Below, in pieces: positions 9,476 to 16,771 of a DNA stretch of 34,373 nucleotides. Source of the stretch: Streptomyces longispororuber (GTDB lineage: Bacteria > Actinomycetota > Actinomycetes > Streptomycetales > Streptomycetaceae). Each line of letters begins with the position of its first letter. Position 1 is the stretch's first letter. The notes beneath the pieces are model-generated. The model worked only from the letters and a program-made list of their open reading frames with translations, searched no databases and was not told where the DNA came from. Position numbers and translations under genes: made by a program. Location: positions 1-34,373 of the forward strand of contig NZ_BNBT01000093.1 of NCBI RefSeq assembly GCF_014656095.1, in the 5' to 3' direction.

Positions 9476-11472
9476 GGGGTCGCCTCCATCAGGTCCGGGT
9501 CGCGGCCGTGTGAGGCCGCGGAGCCCGTGCGGGCGGGGCGCAGCGCGAGCGCGGCGCGCGCGATGGCGTCCGCGTCGCCGAGGGTCACCGAGTCGACTCC
9601 GGGGCGGATGCCGGCGGCGGTGACCCAGTGCACGCCCTCCGTGGGCACGCCGTAGGCGAAGCGGCGCGGGTGGGCCCGGCCGCGGGCGTCGAGGAGGCGG
9701 GGCGGGCGCGGGGTGACGGCGAGTCCGCCGCTCTCGTAGTCCGCGCCGTTCCCGCCGTTCCCGCCTGCGATGCGGTACGTGGTGGCTTCCCCGGCGGCGA
9801 GCAGGTGGCGCAGCAGGGCGTCGCCGGTGCGCCGCAGGTCGGGCTCGGGCAGGCGGGCCTCGATCAGCGCGGTGGCCCGGACGGGGGGCGCGTCGACGGC
9901 GGGGGAACGGGCGGTGAAGGCGGGTGCGGGGCCCTCGGTGTCGAGGGTGATGTCCAGGTCGGGGCCGAGGAGGTGGACCACGTCGGCCTCGATGAGGGCG
10001 CGCAGCTCCTCGACGCGCGAGGCGGGCGGTCCGATGGACAGGAAGGCGTTCAGGGGGGTGTACCAGCCCTGGAGTTCGTCCCGGTAGGAGGTGCCGTCGA
10101 GCCCTCCGTGGTCGACGCACAGCCGGATCTCGTTGCGCAGGTCGCGCAGCACGTCCAGGGCGGCTTTGAGGGGGCCGCTGACGTTGCCCTGCCGGGCGGC
10201 GCGCACGTCGTCGGCCAGGTGGCGCAGCAGCCAGGCGCGGTGGTGGGCGCGGGAGGCGAAGCGGCGCCCGCGGTGCGGCCGTGCGAGGCGCTCCCAGTCC
10301 CAGCGGTCGGCCTCGGCGATGCCGTGGGCGTCCAGGAGGCGTCGTAAGGCCCGCTCGTCGGGGGCGGTGAGGTAGCGGTCGGCGAAGTCGGTGGCGCCGG
10401 GGTGTCCGCGGGAGGCCAGGAGGGTGCCGTAGTAGACGCTCTCGACCTCCCTGGCGATCAGCGGCCACAGGTCGGTGCCGAAGTGGGCGCGCTCGCGCGC
10501 GTGGCGGTGCCGCAGCCGGGCGGCGGTCTCCTCGGTGACCAGGCGCGGCACGTACCGGCCGTGGGCGCCCTTCTCGTTCTCGCCGCGCGCGTGGTAGGGC
10601 AGGCCGCGGCGCGATCCTGCGGCGATGACCGGCTCGCGCCCGGAGGGCTGGTAGACGAGCCGGCCGCGCTGCCGCGTGAACAGGCCGCCGCGGCCGCGGG
10701 TGAGCAGCGCGAGGTGGTCGAAGAAGTTCAGGCCGAGGCCGCGCAGCAGCACCGGTTCGCCGGGCGGCAGCACGGACAGGTCGAGGTCGGCCGGGTTGGC
10801 GGGGCCGACGTAGGTCAGGCCGTGGGCCGCGGCGGCGCGGGCGAGGCGGTCCTCGTGGGCGGTGGCGGCGGCCGGGAGGTGCCCCTGGGCGAGGACGACG
10901 GCGTGCAGGCCCTCCAGGCGGGTGCCGTCGGCGAGGGTGAGCGCCTGGGCCGCGTCCGGGCCCCCGTGCGCGTCGGCGAGGCGTACCGCGCGGGTGCGGT
11001 GCTCCACGACGCGGCAGTGCGCGGGCGCGGCGGCCGTCACCCGCGCGTAGACGTCCTGCAGGTAGCGGCCGTAGAGGGCGCGCGTCGGGTAGGAGTCGGG
11101 CAGCAGGTCGCGGGCCTCGGCGCGCACCTGGTCGTCGTACGCCGCCGGGCTGCCGGGCAGGGCGGTGTGCTTGGCCCAGGCGTAGAGGCTGGGGCCCTCC
11201 TCGACGGGCCCGGCCATGGTGACCGACGCGTCGGTGTACGCGGTGACCTGGCAGGCCACGGTGTTCATCAGCAGCAGCCGGGACTGGGCGGTGCGCCAGA
11301 CCCGGCCGGGGCCGGGCGGGTAGGGGTCGATCACGTGGACGGTGAGCGGGGTGGGGCGCGGGTCGGCGCGCTCGTTGGCGCACAGGCGCTCCAGCACGGC
11401 CAGGCCGCGCGGGCCCGCGCCGACGACGGCCACCTCCCGGCGGGGCGAAGGGTGTGGGGTGTGCGGGTGCAT
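9472..11472 (-). CDS. FAD/NAD(P)-binding monooxygenase, candidate CreE/FzmM-like aspartate N-oxygenase
   Basis: Large flavoprotein of 666 residues. The N-terminal Rossmann motif VVGAGPRGLAVLERL (17-31) and the DPYPPGPGRVWRT and LLLMNTV segments mark the NAD_binding_9 type of FAD/NAD(P)-binding proteins. These include the CreE/FzmM enzymes that convert L-aspartate stepwise to nitrosuccinate. A further glycine-rich segment VLLRGLGLNFFDHLALLTRG lies mid-protein. The length fits CreE-type enzymes and exceeds ordinary N-hydroxylases (about 430-450 residues). The ATG at 11472 has a GGAGG ribosome-binding site. Its stop overlaps the lyase start, as expected for enzymes that pass on an unstable nitro compound. 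It follows the oxidoreductase gene by 49 bp. Alternatives are lysine/ornithine-type N-hydroxylation or an unknown oxidation; the lyase partner favours nitrite production. Confidence 0.7.
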   Translation of the reverse strand: MHPHTPHPSPRREVAVVGAGPRGLAVLERLCANERADPRPTPLTVHVIDPYPPGPGRVWRTAQSRLLLMNTVACQVTAYTDASVTMAGPVEEGPSLYAWAKHTALPGSPAAYDDQVRAEARDLLPDSYPTRALYGRYLQDVYARVTAAAPAHCRVVEHRTRAVRLADAHGGPDAAQALTLADGTRLEGLHAVVLAQGHLPAAATAHEDRLARAAAAHGLTYVGPANPADLDLSVLPPGEPVLLRGLGLNFFDHLALLTRGRGGLFTRQRGRLVYQPSGREPVIAAGSRRGLPYHARGENEKGAHGRYVPRLVTEETAARLRHRHARERAHFGTDLWPLIAREVESVYYGTLLASRGHPGATDFADRYLTAPDERALRRLLDAHGIAEADRWDWERLARPHRGRRFASRAHHRAWLLRHLADDVRAARQGNVSGPLKAALDVLRDLRNEIRLCVDHGGLDGTSYRDELQGWYTPLNAFLSIGPPASRVEELRALIEADVVHLLGPDLDITLDTEGPAPAFTARSPAVDAPPVRATALIEARLPEPDLRRTGDALLRHLLAAGEATTYRIAGGNGGNGADYESGGLAVTPRPPRLLDARGRAHPRRFAYGVPTEGVHWVTAAGIRPGVDSVTLGDADAIARAALALRPARTGSAASHGRDPDLMEATP

Positions 11473-11487
11473 GGTGCCGGTGTCCTC

Positions 11488-11511
11488 CGGGTCAGCGGGT
11501 CAGCGGGTCAG
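11488..11511. repeat. Three tandem 8-bp units
   Basis: CGGGTCAG occurs three times in a row directly upstream of the ribosome-binding site of the FAD enzyme, in the 49-bp gap after the oxidoreductase stop. No function can be read from it; it may be slippage-derived. Confidence 0.6.
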
Positions 11512-11521
11512 GGTGCAGCGT

Positions 11522-12493
11522 TCAGGGGTGGTGCAGCAGGACCTTGCCGAGGCTGGCGCGGCGCTCCAGGTGGGCGTGGGCGGCAGCGGCGTCGGCCAGG
11601 GCGAACTCGGCGTCGACGCGGGCGCGCAGCGTCCCGTCGAGCAGGCCGGCGAAGACGGCTTCGGCGCGGGTGGTGAACTCCTCGCGGGTGAGCACGTGGT
11701 GGGTGAGGGTGGGCCAGGTGAGCTTGAGGGAGCCCTTCTGGGCGAGCAGGAAGGGGTCGATGGGCTCGGTCTTGCCGCTGGCCTGCCCGAACAGGACGAG
11801 GGAGCCGCGCGGGCGCAGCGCGTCGAGGCTCGCGTGGAAGGTGCGCCGGCCCACGGAGTCGTAGACGGCGTGGGCACCGGCGCCGTCGGTGGCGGCGCGC
11901 ACCGCGGCGGTGAAGTCGTCCCGGTCGTAGCGGACCACGGTGTCCACGCCGAGTTCGGCGGCGAGCGCGGCCTTGGCGTCGCTGGAGACGGTGCCGACGA
12001 CCCGGGCTCCGGCCCGCTTGGCGAACTGTACGAGGAACTGGCCGACGCCGCCCGCCGCGGCGTGCACGACGACGGTCTCGCCCCGGGCGACGGGGTGCGC
12101 GTCGTGTGCCAGGTAGTGGGCGGTCATGCCCTGGAGCATGGCGGCCGCGGCCAGGCGCGGGTCCAGCTCCGGCGGCACCGCCACGGCGAGCCGGACCGGG
12201 ACGGTGACGAACTCGGCGTAGGCGCCGGGCGCTTCGGCGTAGGCGACGCGCTGGCCGACGGCGAGTTCGGTGACGTCGGCGCCGACGGCGTCGACCGTGC
12301 CGACGGCGTCCATGCCGGGGGTGTAGGGCAGCGGGAGCGGCATGGAGCCGGTGCGGTGGTAGACGTCGACGTAGTTGACGCCGATGACGTCGGTGCGCAG
12401 GCGGATCTCGTCGGGGGCGGGCTCGGGCAGGGGGATGTCTTCGAGGCGGAGCTGTTCCGGTCCGCCGTGGGCGTGGACGCGGATCGCCTTCAT
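11522..12493 (-). CDS. Zinc-free NAD(P)H:quinone oxidoreductase-like MDR protein
   Basis: Medium-chain dehydrogenase/reductase of 323 residues, QOR type. The N-terminal GroES-like domain has GVNYVDVYHRTG and PYTPGMDAVGTV. The Rossmann motif HAAAGGVGQFLVQFAKRAGA covers about 144-163 and is followed by an NADPH-favouring SS. The cysteine zinc ligands of alcohol dehydrogenases are absent. Such enzymes reduce quinones or activated alkenes. It is third in the six-gene operon: its ATG overlaps the stop of the EamA gene (ATGA). Its substrate here is unknown. A conjugated alkene or nitro-alkene intermediate, or redox protection, is possible, but nothing in the sequence decides this. Confidence 0.85.
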   Translation of the reverse strand: MKAIRVHAHGGPEQLRLEDIPLPEPAPDEIRLRTDVIGVNYVDVYHRTGSMPLPLPYTPGMDAVGTVDAVGADVTELAVGQRVAYAEAPGAYAEFVTVPVRLAVAVPPELDPRLAAAAMLQGMTAHYLAHDAHPVARGETVVVHAAAGGVGQFLVQFAKRAGARVVGTVSSDAKAALAAELGVDTVVRYDRDDFTAAVRAATDGAGAHAVYDSVGRRTFHASLDALRPRGSLVLFGQASGKTEPIDPFLLAQKGSLKLTWPTLTHHVLTREEFTTRAEAVFAGLLDGTLRARVDAEFALADAAAAHAHLERRASLGKVLLHHP

Positions 12494-13440
12494 CGGGTAC
12501 TCCCTTGGCTGTTCTGGAGGGGTTCGGCGGGGGTCGGGGGCCCGGCTGTCGGCTGGGCCGCACTACGGTCGGGGCGGTTGGCGGCCAGGCCACCGGCGAT
12601 CATCAGGGCGCCGCCCGCGAGCTGGAGCGGCGTGGGCGCCAGGGCCAGGGCCACGAGGCTGATGACGACGGTGAACGCGGGCTCCAGTTGCAGCACACTG
12701 GCCGTCTGCCAGGGCCGCAGCCGGATCAGGGCCTGGTGCAGGGTCACGTACGCCAGGCAGAAGTTGGTGACGGCGAGGACGAGTTGCAGGCTCAGTGTGG
12801 CGGCGTCGGGGTGCCAGCGCAGCGGGCCGGGCACGAGGGGCAGGACGGGCAGCAGGACCAGCGCGGCGGGCAGCAGCCGCCACAGGCTCAGTTGCAGGGG
12901 CGGCACCCGGTCCATGAGGGTCTTGGCGGGCAGGTAGGCGAGCCCGGCGAGCAGCGCCCCGAGGAGGACGAGGAGGTCGCCGGTGCGCAGCGAGGTGAGC
13001 CCGGCGGTGGGGCTGCGCATGACGACGAGCAGCCCGCCGAACAGGGTGACCGTGATGCCCAGCGTCTGCCACCAGCGCAGCCGGTCGCCGAGGACGGCCA
13101 CGGACGCGAGCACGGCGACGGGTCCTTGGAGCTGGATGAGAAAGCCGCCGTTGACGGGGCTGGTCATGCTCAGCCCCGTGACGACGAGGGCGAGGGAGAG
13201 GCCGGTGCCGATGACGGAGACGAAGCCGAGCCGTACCCAGTCCCCGCGGTCGAGCCCGCGGGGCAGCAGCGGCCGGCGGCGCACTGCCAGGTAGGCACCC
13301 AGCAGTGCGGCGCCGATCGCCAGGTTCAGCTCGGTGGTCAGCAGCGGGTGGATGTCGACGGTGACCCGGTTGGCCAGGACGGCGCCCGCCCCGAAGAACG
13401 CGGCGGTCAGGAGCGCGAAAGCGTAGCCGTGCGCGGACAT
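12490..13440 (-). CDS. EamA-family (DMT superfamily) transporter
   Basis: Inner-membrane transporter of 316 residues with about ten hydrophobic segments arranged as two EamA repeats (about residues 5-135 and 145-290). Typical landmarks are the SPVNGGFLIQLQGPVAVLAS segment closing repeat 1 and SVLQLEPAFTVVISLVALA in repeat 2. Members export amino acids, nucleosides or drug-like metabolites. Second gene of the six-gene operon and coupled by ATGA to the oxidoreductase. Its start has a GGAAAGG ribosome-binding site. By context it is the likely exporter or self-protection gene for the pathway product; the cargo is inferred. Confidence 0.88.
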   Translation of the reverse strand: MSAHGYAFALLTAAFFGAGAVLANRVTVDIHPLLTTELNLAIGAALLGAYLAVRRRPLLPRGLDRGDWVRLGFVSVIGTGLSLALVVTGLSMTSPVNGGFLIQLQGPVAVLASVAVLGDRLRWWQTLGITVTLFGGLLVVMRSPTAGLTSLRTGDLLVLLGALLAGLAYLPAKTLMDRVPPLQLSLWRLLPAALVLLPVLPLVPGPLRWHPDAATLSLQLVLAVTNFCLAYVTLHQALIRLRPWQTASVLQLEPAFTVVISLVALALAPTPLQLAGGALMIAGGLAANRPDRSAAQPTAGPPTPAEPLQNSQGSTR

Positions 13441-13510
13441 GGGCGGGGCCTTTCCGGGGTCGTTACGTTTCGGTGGTGGCCAGTGGTGCCGAGAACGCTG
13501 GGGGTGGCTT

Positions 13511-13600
13511 CGGCACCGGGCGTTCCGGTGGTGCCGGTGGTGCCGGTGACGCCGGGCGTTCCGGTGGGGGCAGTGGCGCCGGTGGTGGCGCCCCGGTGCG
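13511..13600. repeat. GGTGCC/GGTGGT simple-sequence repeat in the halogenase-like / EamA gap
   Basis: The 162-bp gap between the stop of the SAM enzyme (13603) and the EamA start is filled by short units such as CCGGTGGTG and the longer word CCGGGCGTTCCGGTGG, present twice. In one minus-strand frame it reads as collagen-like Gly-Thr-Thr/Pro triplets, but this frame belongs to neither gene and has no start of its own worth calling. Confidence 0.55.
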
Positions 13601-13602
13601 GT

Positions 13603-14457
13603 TCACCGGGCGCGCAGTCGGACGGTGTGGCCGCGCTCGATGCCGTGCCGGGCGGCGAAGTTGCCCTGGTTGAGGGCGAGGCCGAGCTGATTGCGGCTGG
13701 CGATGTAGGCCAGCGGCTCGCCTTCGCCCGTCTCACCGAAAGTATGGCGCAGCGGGGTGCGCATGGAGGTGCCGTTCACTTCGATTTCCAGTTCGGCGCC
13801 GAATGCGATGCGCTGTTCTTCGAGGAATTCGCGGGTGATGTTGGTCCATACGTTGCCGTAGTTCTTGTCGAGAAGGGCGACTTCGCCGACGACCCAGCCG
13901 TCGACCAGGGCGGGCCGCGCCGTCTCCAGCAAGGTGATGTCGGTGACGGCGAGTTCCTCGCCTATCTCGGCGAACGGTACGCCGTTGGCCACGTGCGCGG
14001 CCGCGGACATGACGATGTCACGGCCGTAGAACGTGGGGTCGATGACGGGGCGGCGCACCTTGTCCGCCGTGATGTGCCGCACCTCGGCCACCCCGGCCTC
14101 CGCGACGATGCGCGTGAGCAGCCCGTTGTTGGGGGCGAAATAGGTGTGGCCCTGCGGGGTGCGCAGCCCGATCGCGTCGTCCTGGACGCCCGTGTGCGGG
14201 AACGTCACACACGCGAAGATCGCGTCGGCCGGGAAGTACCGGAAGGAGTCCCGGATGTAGAGGCTCGCTTCGTAGATGTCGAAGGGGGTGACGTCGTGGG
14301 TGACGTCGACGATGTTGGCCTGGGGGGCGATGCCGAGCACCATTCCCTTGCAGATTCCTACGGCGTCGTCGACGAGTCCGAAGTCGGTGAGCAGCCCGAC
14401 GATGGGCCGGTGGTCGACGAGCGCGGTGGCGCGTTCGGTGGCGGCGGTGACTGGCAT
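13603..14457 (-). CDS. SAM-dependent halogenase (FlA/SalL) superfamily enzyme, non-hydrolase type
   Basis: Predicted to attack SAM at C5' with a small nucleophile, giving a 5'-substituted 5'-deoxyadenosine and methionine; 284 residues. SAM-pocket motifs match fluorinase FlA and chlorinase SalL: LTDFGLVDDAVGICKGM (Asp25), TPFD, APNNGLLT, PTFYGRD (143-146 FYGR), YGNVWTNI (Asn202, Trp204), ASR (Ser254-Arg255), LNQGNF. The fluorinase-specific loop of about 23 residues is absent. Fluoride-binding Ser158 of FlA is Gly145, as in SalL. FlA Thr75/SalL Tyr70 is Val84. The Asp-Arg-His triad of DUF62 SAM hydroxide adenosyltransferases aligns with Phe86, Asp93 and Tyr144, so it is not a normal hydrolase. 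The ATG at 14457 has a GAAAGGA ribosome-binding site. Third-position bias is weaker than in neighbours, hinting at transfer. First gene of the operon; nucleophile unknown. Confidence 0.85.
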   Translation of the reverse strand: MPVTAATERATALVDHRPIVGLLTDFGLVDDAVGICKGMVLGIAPQANIVDVTHDVTPFDIYEASLYIRDSFRYFPADAIFACVTFPHTGVQDDAIGLRTPQGHTYFAPNNGLLTRIVAEAGVAEVRHITADKVRRPVIDPTFYGRDIVMSAAAHVANGVPFAEIGEELAVTDITLLETARPALVDGWVVGEVALLDKNYGNVWTNITREFLEEQRIAFGAELEIEVNGTSMRTPLRHTFGETGEGEPLAYIASRNQLGLALNQGNFAARHGIERGHTVRLRAR

Positions 14458-14520
14458 GACGTGGTCCTTTCGCGTATGACGACATGACGGGACGCGGACG
14501 TACGAGGATGGGGCGATGGA

Positions 14521-14556
14521 GGCACCCGGGCACCTGGGCACCGGGCACCCGGGCAG
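14521..14556. repeat. GGGCACC tandem repeat in the operon leader
   Basis: Four degenerate units of 7-10 bp (GGGCACCT, GGGCACC, GGGCACCC, GGGCAGC) lie about 65-100 nt before the SAM-enzyme start, within the presumed 5' leader. A structural role in the leader mRNA is possible but not shown. Confidence 0.5.
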
Positions 14557-14794
14557 CGGGGCGCACAGGGCCCCGAGGGGTGACCGCGCGGAGAACGGAC
14601 GCCGACATGCGCGCCGTCGGAGGTGATGACGGCCGGCGTGACGACGGCTGACGGATCAACAGGAGTGGCGGGTGAGCAGCACGCGCGGCCGGGCGATGGC
14701 GCGCCGGGCGGCCCTCACAGCATCTGCCGAAGCAAACGCCCTGCCTTTGCAATTCCCCGCAAGGGTGAAAACAGTTCTCGCGTAACGAAAAAGG

Positions 14795-14824
14795 ACACTA
14801 GCACCCGATTACGGACGGAATCAA
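14795..14824 (-). promoter_or_regulatory. Promoter of the six-gene operon
   Basis: On the minus strand TTGATT (14824-14819) and TAGTGT (14800-14795) are separated by 18 bp, a good match to an HrdB-type promoter. Transcription would start near 14788 and leave a leader of about 330 nt before the SAM-enzyme gene. It is the best promoter seen in the window. Confidence 0.55.
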
Positions 14825-14918
14825 AGGTTCCTCGACTTCCGCCCCGTAAAAGCCGGGCAAAAAGGCGGGAGCCGCGTCCACTGCTTCTCTTTTTCCCTTT
14901 CCACGGCGTTCTCCGCGC

Positions 14919-14931
14919 CGTTTCGGAAACG
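14919..14931. promoter_or_regulatory. 13-bp palindrome, candidate operator
   Basis: CGTTTC and GAAACG flank a single G, making a perfect 13-bp palindrome about 95 bp upstream of the -35 element of the operon promoter. No regulator gene for the operon is visible in the window, so a protein partner cannot be named. Confidence 0.3.
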
Positions 14932-15270
14932 TCCAGGGCGCTGAGCCGGGCGCGCGCCGCCGAGGCGGGACCGACAGACTCCTGGCGCCTTCGAGCGCCG
15001 GGGCGTATGTCCCGCCGCTACGGACAGCCGGTTTCCCATCCGTCTTCCTCATGGCTCTCCTTGGCTTCCTGCCATCGGCCCGGCGAACAGCGCGTGTCAC
15101 CCGATGAGTTCGTTGAGCCGTACTGGACATGCAAGTAAGCCGACGATGCCCGACGGCCCCACGGGAGGCCAAGCAAGATTCCGCTGAGTGGACCACATGA
15201 CGCAGGACGCCCGGTCCGCAGTCGTGGACCTGCCAGGCGACGGCTTCGGGAGTCGGCCCCGGCGCCTGTG

Positions 15271-15972
15271 TCACGGGCGACGGAGTCTGACCGCCAGGAA
15301 CAGTGGCTGCGTGTGTGTCTTGTCGTAGCGGCGTGCGTCGATCCGGCGGGCCTCCTCGGTGGCTCTCGGCTCCGCCAGCTCCTCCAGGACGAACCCGGCG
15401 CCGAGGAGTTCCCCGAGGAACGTCTCCAGCGTCATGCGCCGGTAGCGGATCACACCGCCCCCGAAGGGCAGTTCGACCCGGTCGCCGGAGAAGTAGGAGC
15501 CGCCGAAGTAGGTCCAGTCGCTGGTGGGGTGGGTGGTGGAGACCAGGAGGGTGCCGCCCGGGCGCAGGACGCGGCGGATCTCGGCGAGCAGTTGGCCGCG
15601 TGCCTCGACGTGGTGGTAGACGAGGGCGAGCACGGCCAGGTCGAAGGCGTGGTCGTCCAGGAAGGAGAGGGGTTCCTCCAGGTCGTGGTGGTGCAGGACG
15701 GCACCGTCCGCGTGGTCGGCGAGGCGCGTCCGCGCGGCCGCCAGCAGGGACTCGCTCCCCTCGACGCCGGTGACCCGCGCGGCCCCCCGCGCCAGGAGTT
15801 CGGCGGCGTAGTGGCCCGCGCCGCAGCCGAGGTCGAGCACCCGTCGTCCCCGTACGTCGCCGGCCAGCCGCAGCATGGCCGCGCGGTCGGTGTGCGCGTT
15901 GTAGGCGCTGTCCGTGGCCTGCGCGGCGAAGTACTCGCCCATGTCCCCGTGGTACGCGGTCTCCGGTCTCAC
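15271..15972 (-). CDS. Class I SAM-dependent methyltransferase
   Basis: Cytoplasmic methyltransferase of 233 residues. Motif I VLDLGCGAG is at 45-53, followed by an acidic residue after the second strand (VTGVEGSE), DLAVLALVYHHV as motif IV region and the VLRPGGTLLVSTTHP segment. It resembles small-molecule methyltransferases of the Methyltransf_11 type. The GTG at 15972 was chosen because it follows an AGGA-like site and gives the usual start VRPETAYHGDMGEYF; the open frame continues upstream to 16107 but reads as non-coding. It is divergent from the YciO gene. It lies upstream of, and in the same direction as, the six-gene operon, but an 813-bp gap with its own promoter separates them, so membership in that pathway is not supported. 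Substrate unknown. Confidence 0.85.
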   Translation of the reverse strand: MRPETAYHGDMGEYFAAQATDSAYNAHTDRAAMLRLAGDVRGRRVLDLGCGAGHYAAELLARGAARVTGVEGSESLLAAARTRLADHADGAVLHHHDLEEPLSFLDDHAFDLAVLALVYHHVEARGQLLAEIRRVLRPGGTLLVSTTHPTSDWTYFGGSYFSGDRVELPFGGGVIRYRRMTLETFLGELLGAGFVLEELAEPRATEEARRIDARRYDKTHTQPLFLAVRLRRP

Positions 15973-16084
15973 CCGGCCATCCTGGCAGCGGGCGGCCCCG
16001 CGCCACAGCTCCGCGCCGAAAGCCGCCGCGCCGCGGGGCCGCCGCCCGGGTCGGTCCGCGGCCCGGCAACCGCGCCCTGATCGC

Positions 16085-16090
16085 CTAGAC
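16085..16090 (+). promoter_or_regulatory. -10 element of a leaderless transcript for the YciO gene
   Basis: TAGACT lies 9 bp before the ATG at 16100, a spacing that puts the transcription start at or next to the start codon. No ribosome-binding site precedes the ATG, which fits leaderless translation. The -35 region is poor (CCCGGC). Confidence 0.5.
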
Positions 16091-16099
16091 TCGGTGGCG

Positions 16100-16720
16100 A
16101 TGGCCACTTACTTCGACGTGCACCCCGACAACCCGCAGCGGCGCAGCATCAGCAGCGTCGTCGCCGGCGTGCGGTCCGGCGCGCTGATCGCGTACCCGAC
16201 CGACTCCTGTTACGCGCTGGGCTGCCAGCTCGGCAGCCGCGACGGCATCGCGCGGATCCGGGCGATCCGCAACCTCGACGACCGGCACCACTTCACGCTC
16301 GTCTGCGAGAGCTTCGCGCAGCTCGGGCAGTTCGTGCGGCTCGACAACGACGTGTTCCGCGCCATCAAGGCCGCGACGCCCGGCAGTTATACGTTCATCC
16401 TGCCCGCGACCAAAGAGGTGCCGCGCCAGTTGCTGCACCCCAAGAAGAAGACGGTCGGTGTCCGGATCCCCGACCACGCGGTCACGCAGGCGCTGCTGGC
16501 CGAGCTCGGTGAGCCGCTGCTCTCCAGCACGCTGCTGCTGCCCGACGAGGACGAGCCGCTGACGCAGGGCTGGGAGATCAAGGAGCGCCTGGACCACCAG
16601 GTGGACGCCGTCATCGACTCCGGCGACTGCGGTACCGAGCCCACGACCGTCATCGACTTCTCCGACGGGGAGGCCACAATCGTGCGCCGGGGCGCCGGGG
16701 ACACCTCGCGGTTCGAGTAG
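16100..16720 (+). CDS. yciO: YciO-family Sua5/YrdC-like protein
   Basis: Member of the YrdC-like fold family related to threonylcarbamoyl-AMP synthases of tRNA t6A synthesis. At 206 residues it equals E. coli YciO in length and matches its landmarks end to end: FDVHPDNPQRRSI, AYPTDSCYALGC, IRAIRNLDDRHHFTLVC, TPGSYTFILPATKEVPRQLL, KKKTVGVRIPDH, EPLLSSTLLLP and PTTVIDFSD. The KxR/SxN set of the Sua5/YrdC active site is only partly matched, as is usual for YciO, whose own biochemical role is less settled than that of TsaC/Sua5. The ATG at 16100 appears leaderless. Divergent from the methyltransferase; convergent with the CNBD gene. Confidence 0.93.
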   Translation: MATYFDVHPDNPQRRSISSVVAGVRSGALIAYPTDSCYALGCQLGSRDGIARIRAIRNLDDRHHFTLVCESFAQLGQFVRLDNDVFRAIKAATPGSYTFILPATKEVPRQLLHPKKKTVGVRIPDHAVTQALLAELGEPLLSSTLLLPDEDEPLTQGWEIKERLDHQVDAVIDSGDCGTEPTTVIDFSDGEATIVRRGAGDTSRFE

Positions 16721-16730
16721 CCGGTCACTG

Positions 16731-16761
16731 CCCGGGGGCCGGGTGCCGCCACCGCCCCGGG
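16731..16761. terminator. Candidate bidirectional terminator
   Basis: CCCGGGG (16731-16737) can pair with CCCCGGG (16755-16761) across a 17-nt loop, in the 51-bp gap between two convergent genes. Weak support, from position only. Confidence 0.3.
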
Positions 16762-16771
16762 GCGACCGCCC

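Larger units (their letters stand above)
14458..15270. other. 813-bp region without a supported gene, upstream of the six-gene operon
   Basis: This region lies between the methyltransferase stop and the SAM-enzyme start, both on the minus strand. It is AT-richer than anywhere else in the window around 14730-14900. It holds a good minus-strand promoter (14795-14824), a leader of about 330 nt, a GGGCACC tandem repeat (14521-14556) and a 13-bp palindrome (14919-14931). Open frames on both strands (for example 14623-15138 plus, and a minus-strand ORF ending at 14798) have odd composition and no recognisable domain. I treat it as regulatory DNA. Confidence 0.6.

Noticed and set aside
7952..11383. 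A single minus-strand frame of over 1100 codons
   Set aside because: Only its last 507 codons (from the GTG at 9475) give a lyase; the rest is an out-of-frame reading of the FAD enzyme gene, rich in Arg/Pro/Ala as expected of a shadow.
13407..13736. Collagen-like Gly-Thr-Thr/Pro reading on the minus strand
   Set aside because: It overlaps the end of the SAM enzyme and the start of EamA in another frame, and the triplet pattern comes from the 9-bp DNA repeat.
13603..14457. Naming the first operon gene a SAM hydrolase (DUF62 hydroxide adenosyltransferase)
   Set aside because: The DPGVGxxR and FHGRD motifs that carry the Asp-Arg-His triad are replaced by FPHTGVQD and FYGRD, and the sequence matches SalL/FlA better throughout.
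14656..14682. Eight-residue minus-strand ORF (MLLTRHSC) as a leader peptide of the operon
   Set aside because: It ends in Cys like some sulphur-gene leader peptides, but has no ribosome-binding site and is shorter than the known leader family.
14623..15138. 171-codon plus-strand ORF in the control region, and a minus-strand ORF ending at 14798
   Set aside because: No domain, poor codon bias, and both overlap the promoter and palindrome; an AAGGAG site before one minus-strand ATG (near 15050) is not enough support.
15271..15972. Methyltransferase as a seventh gene of the SAM/nitrite operon
   Set aside because: An 813-bp gap with its own promoter separates it from the operon.
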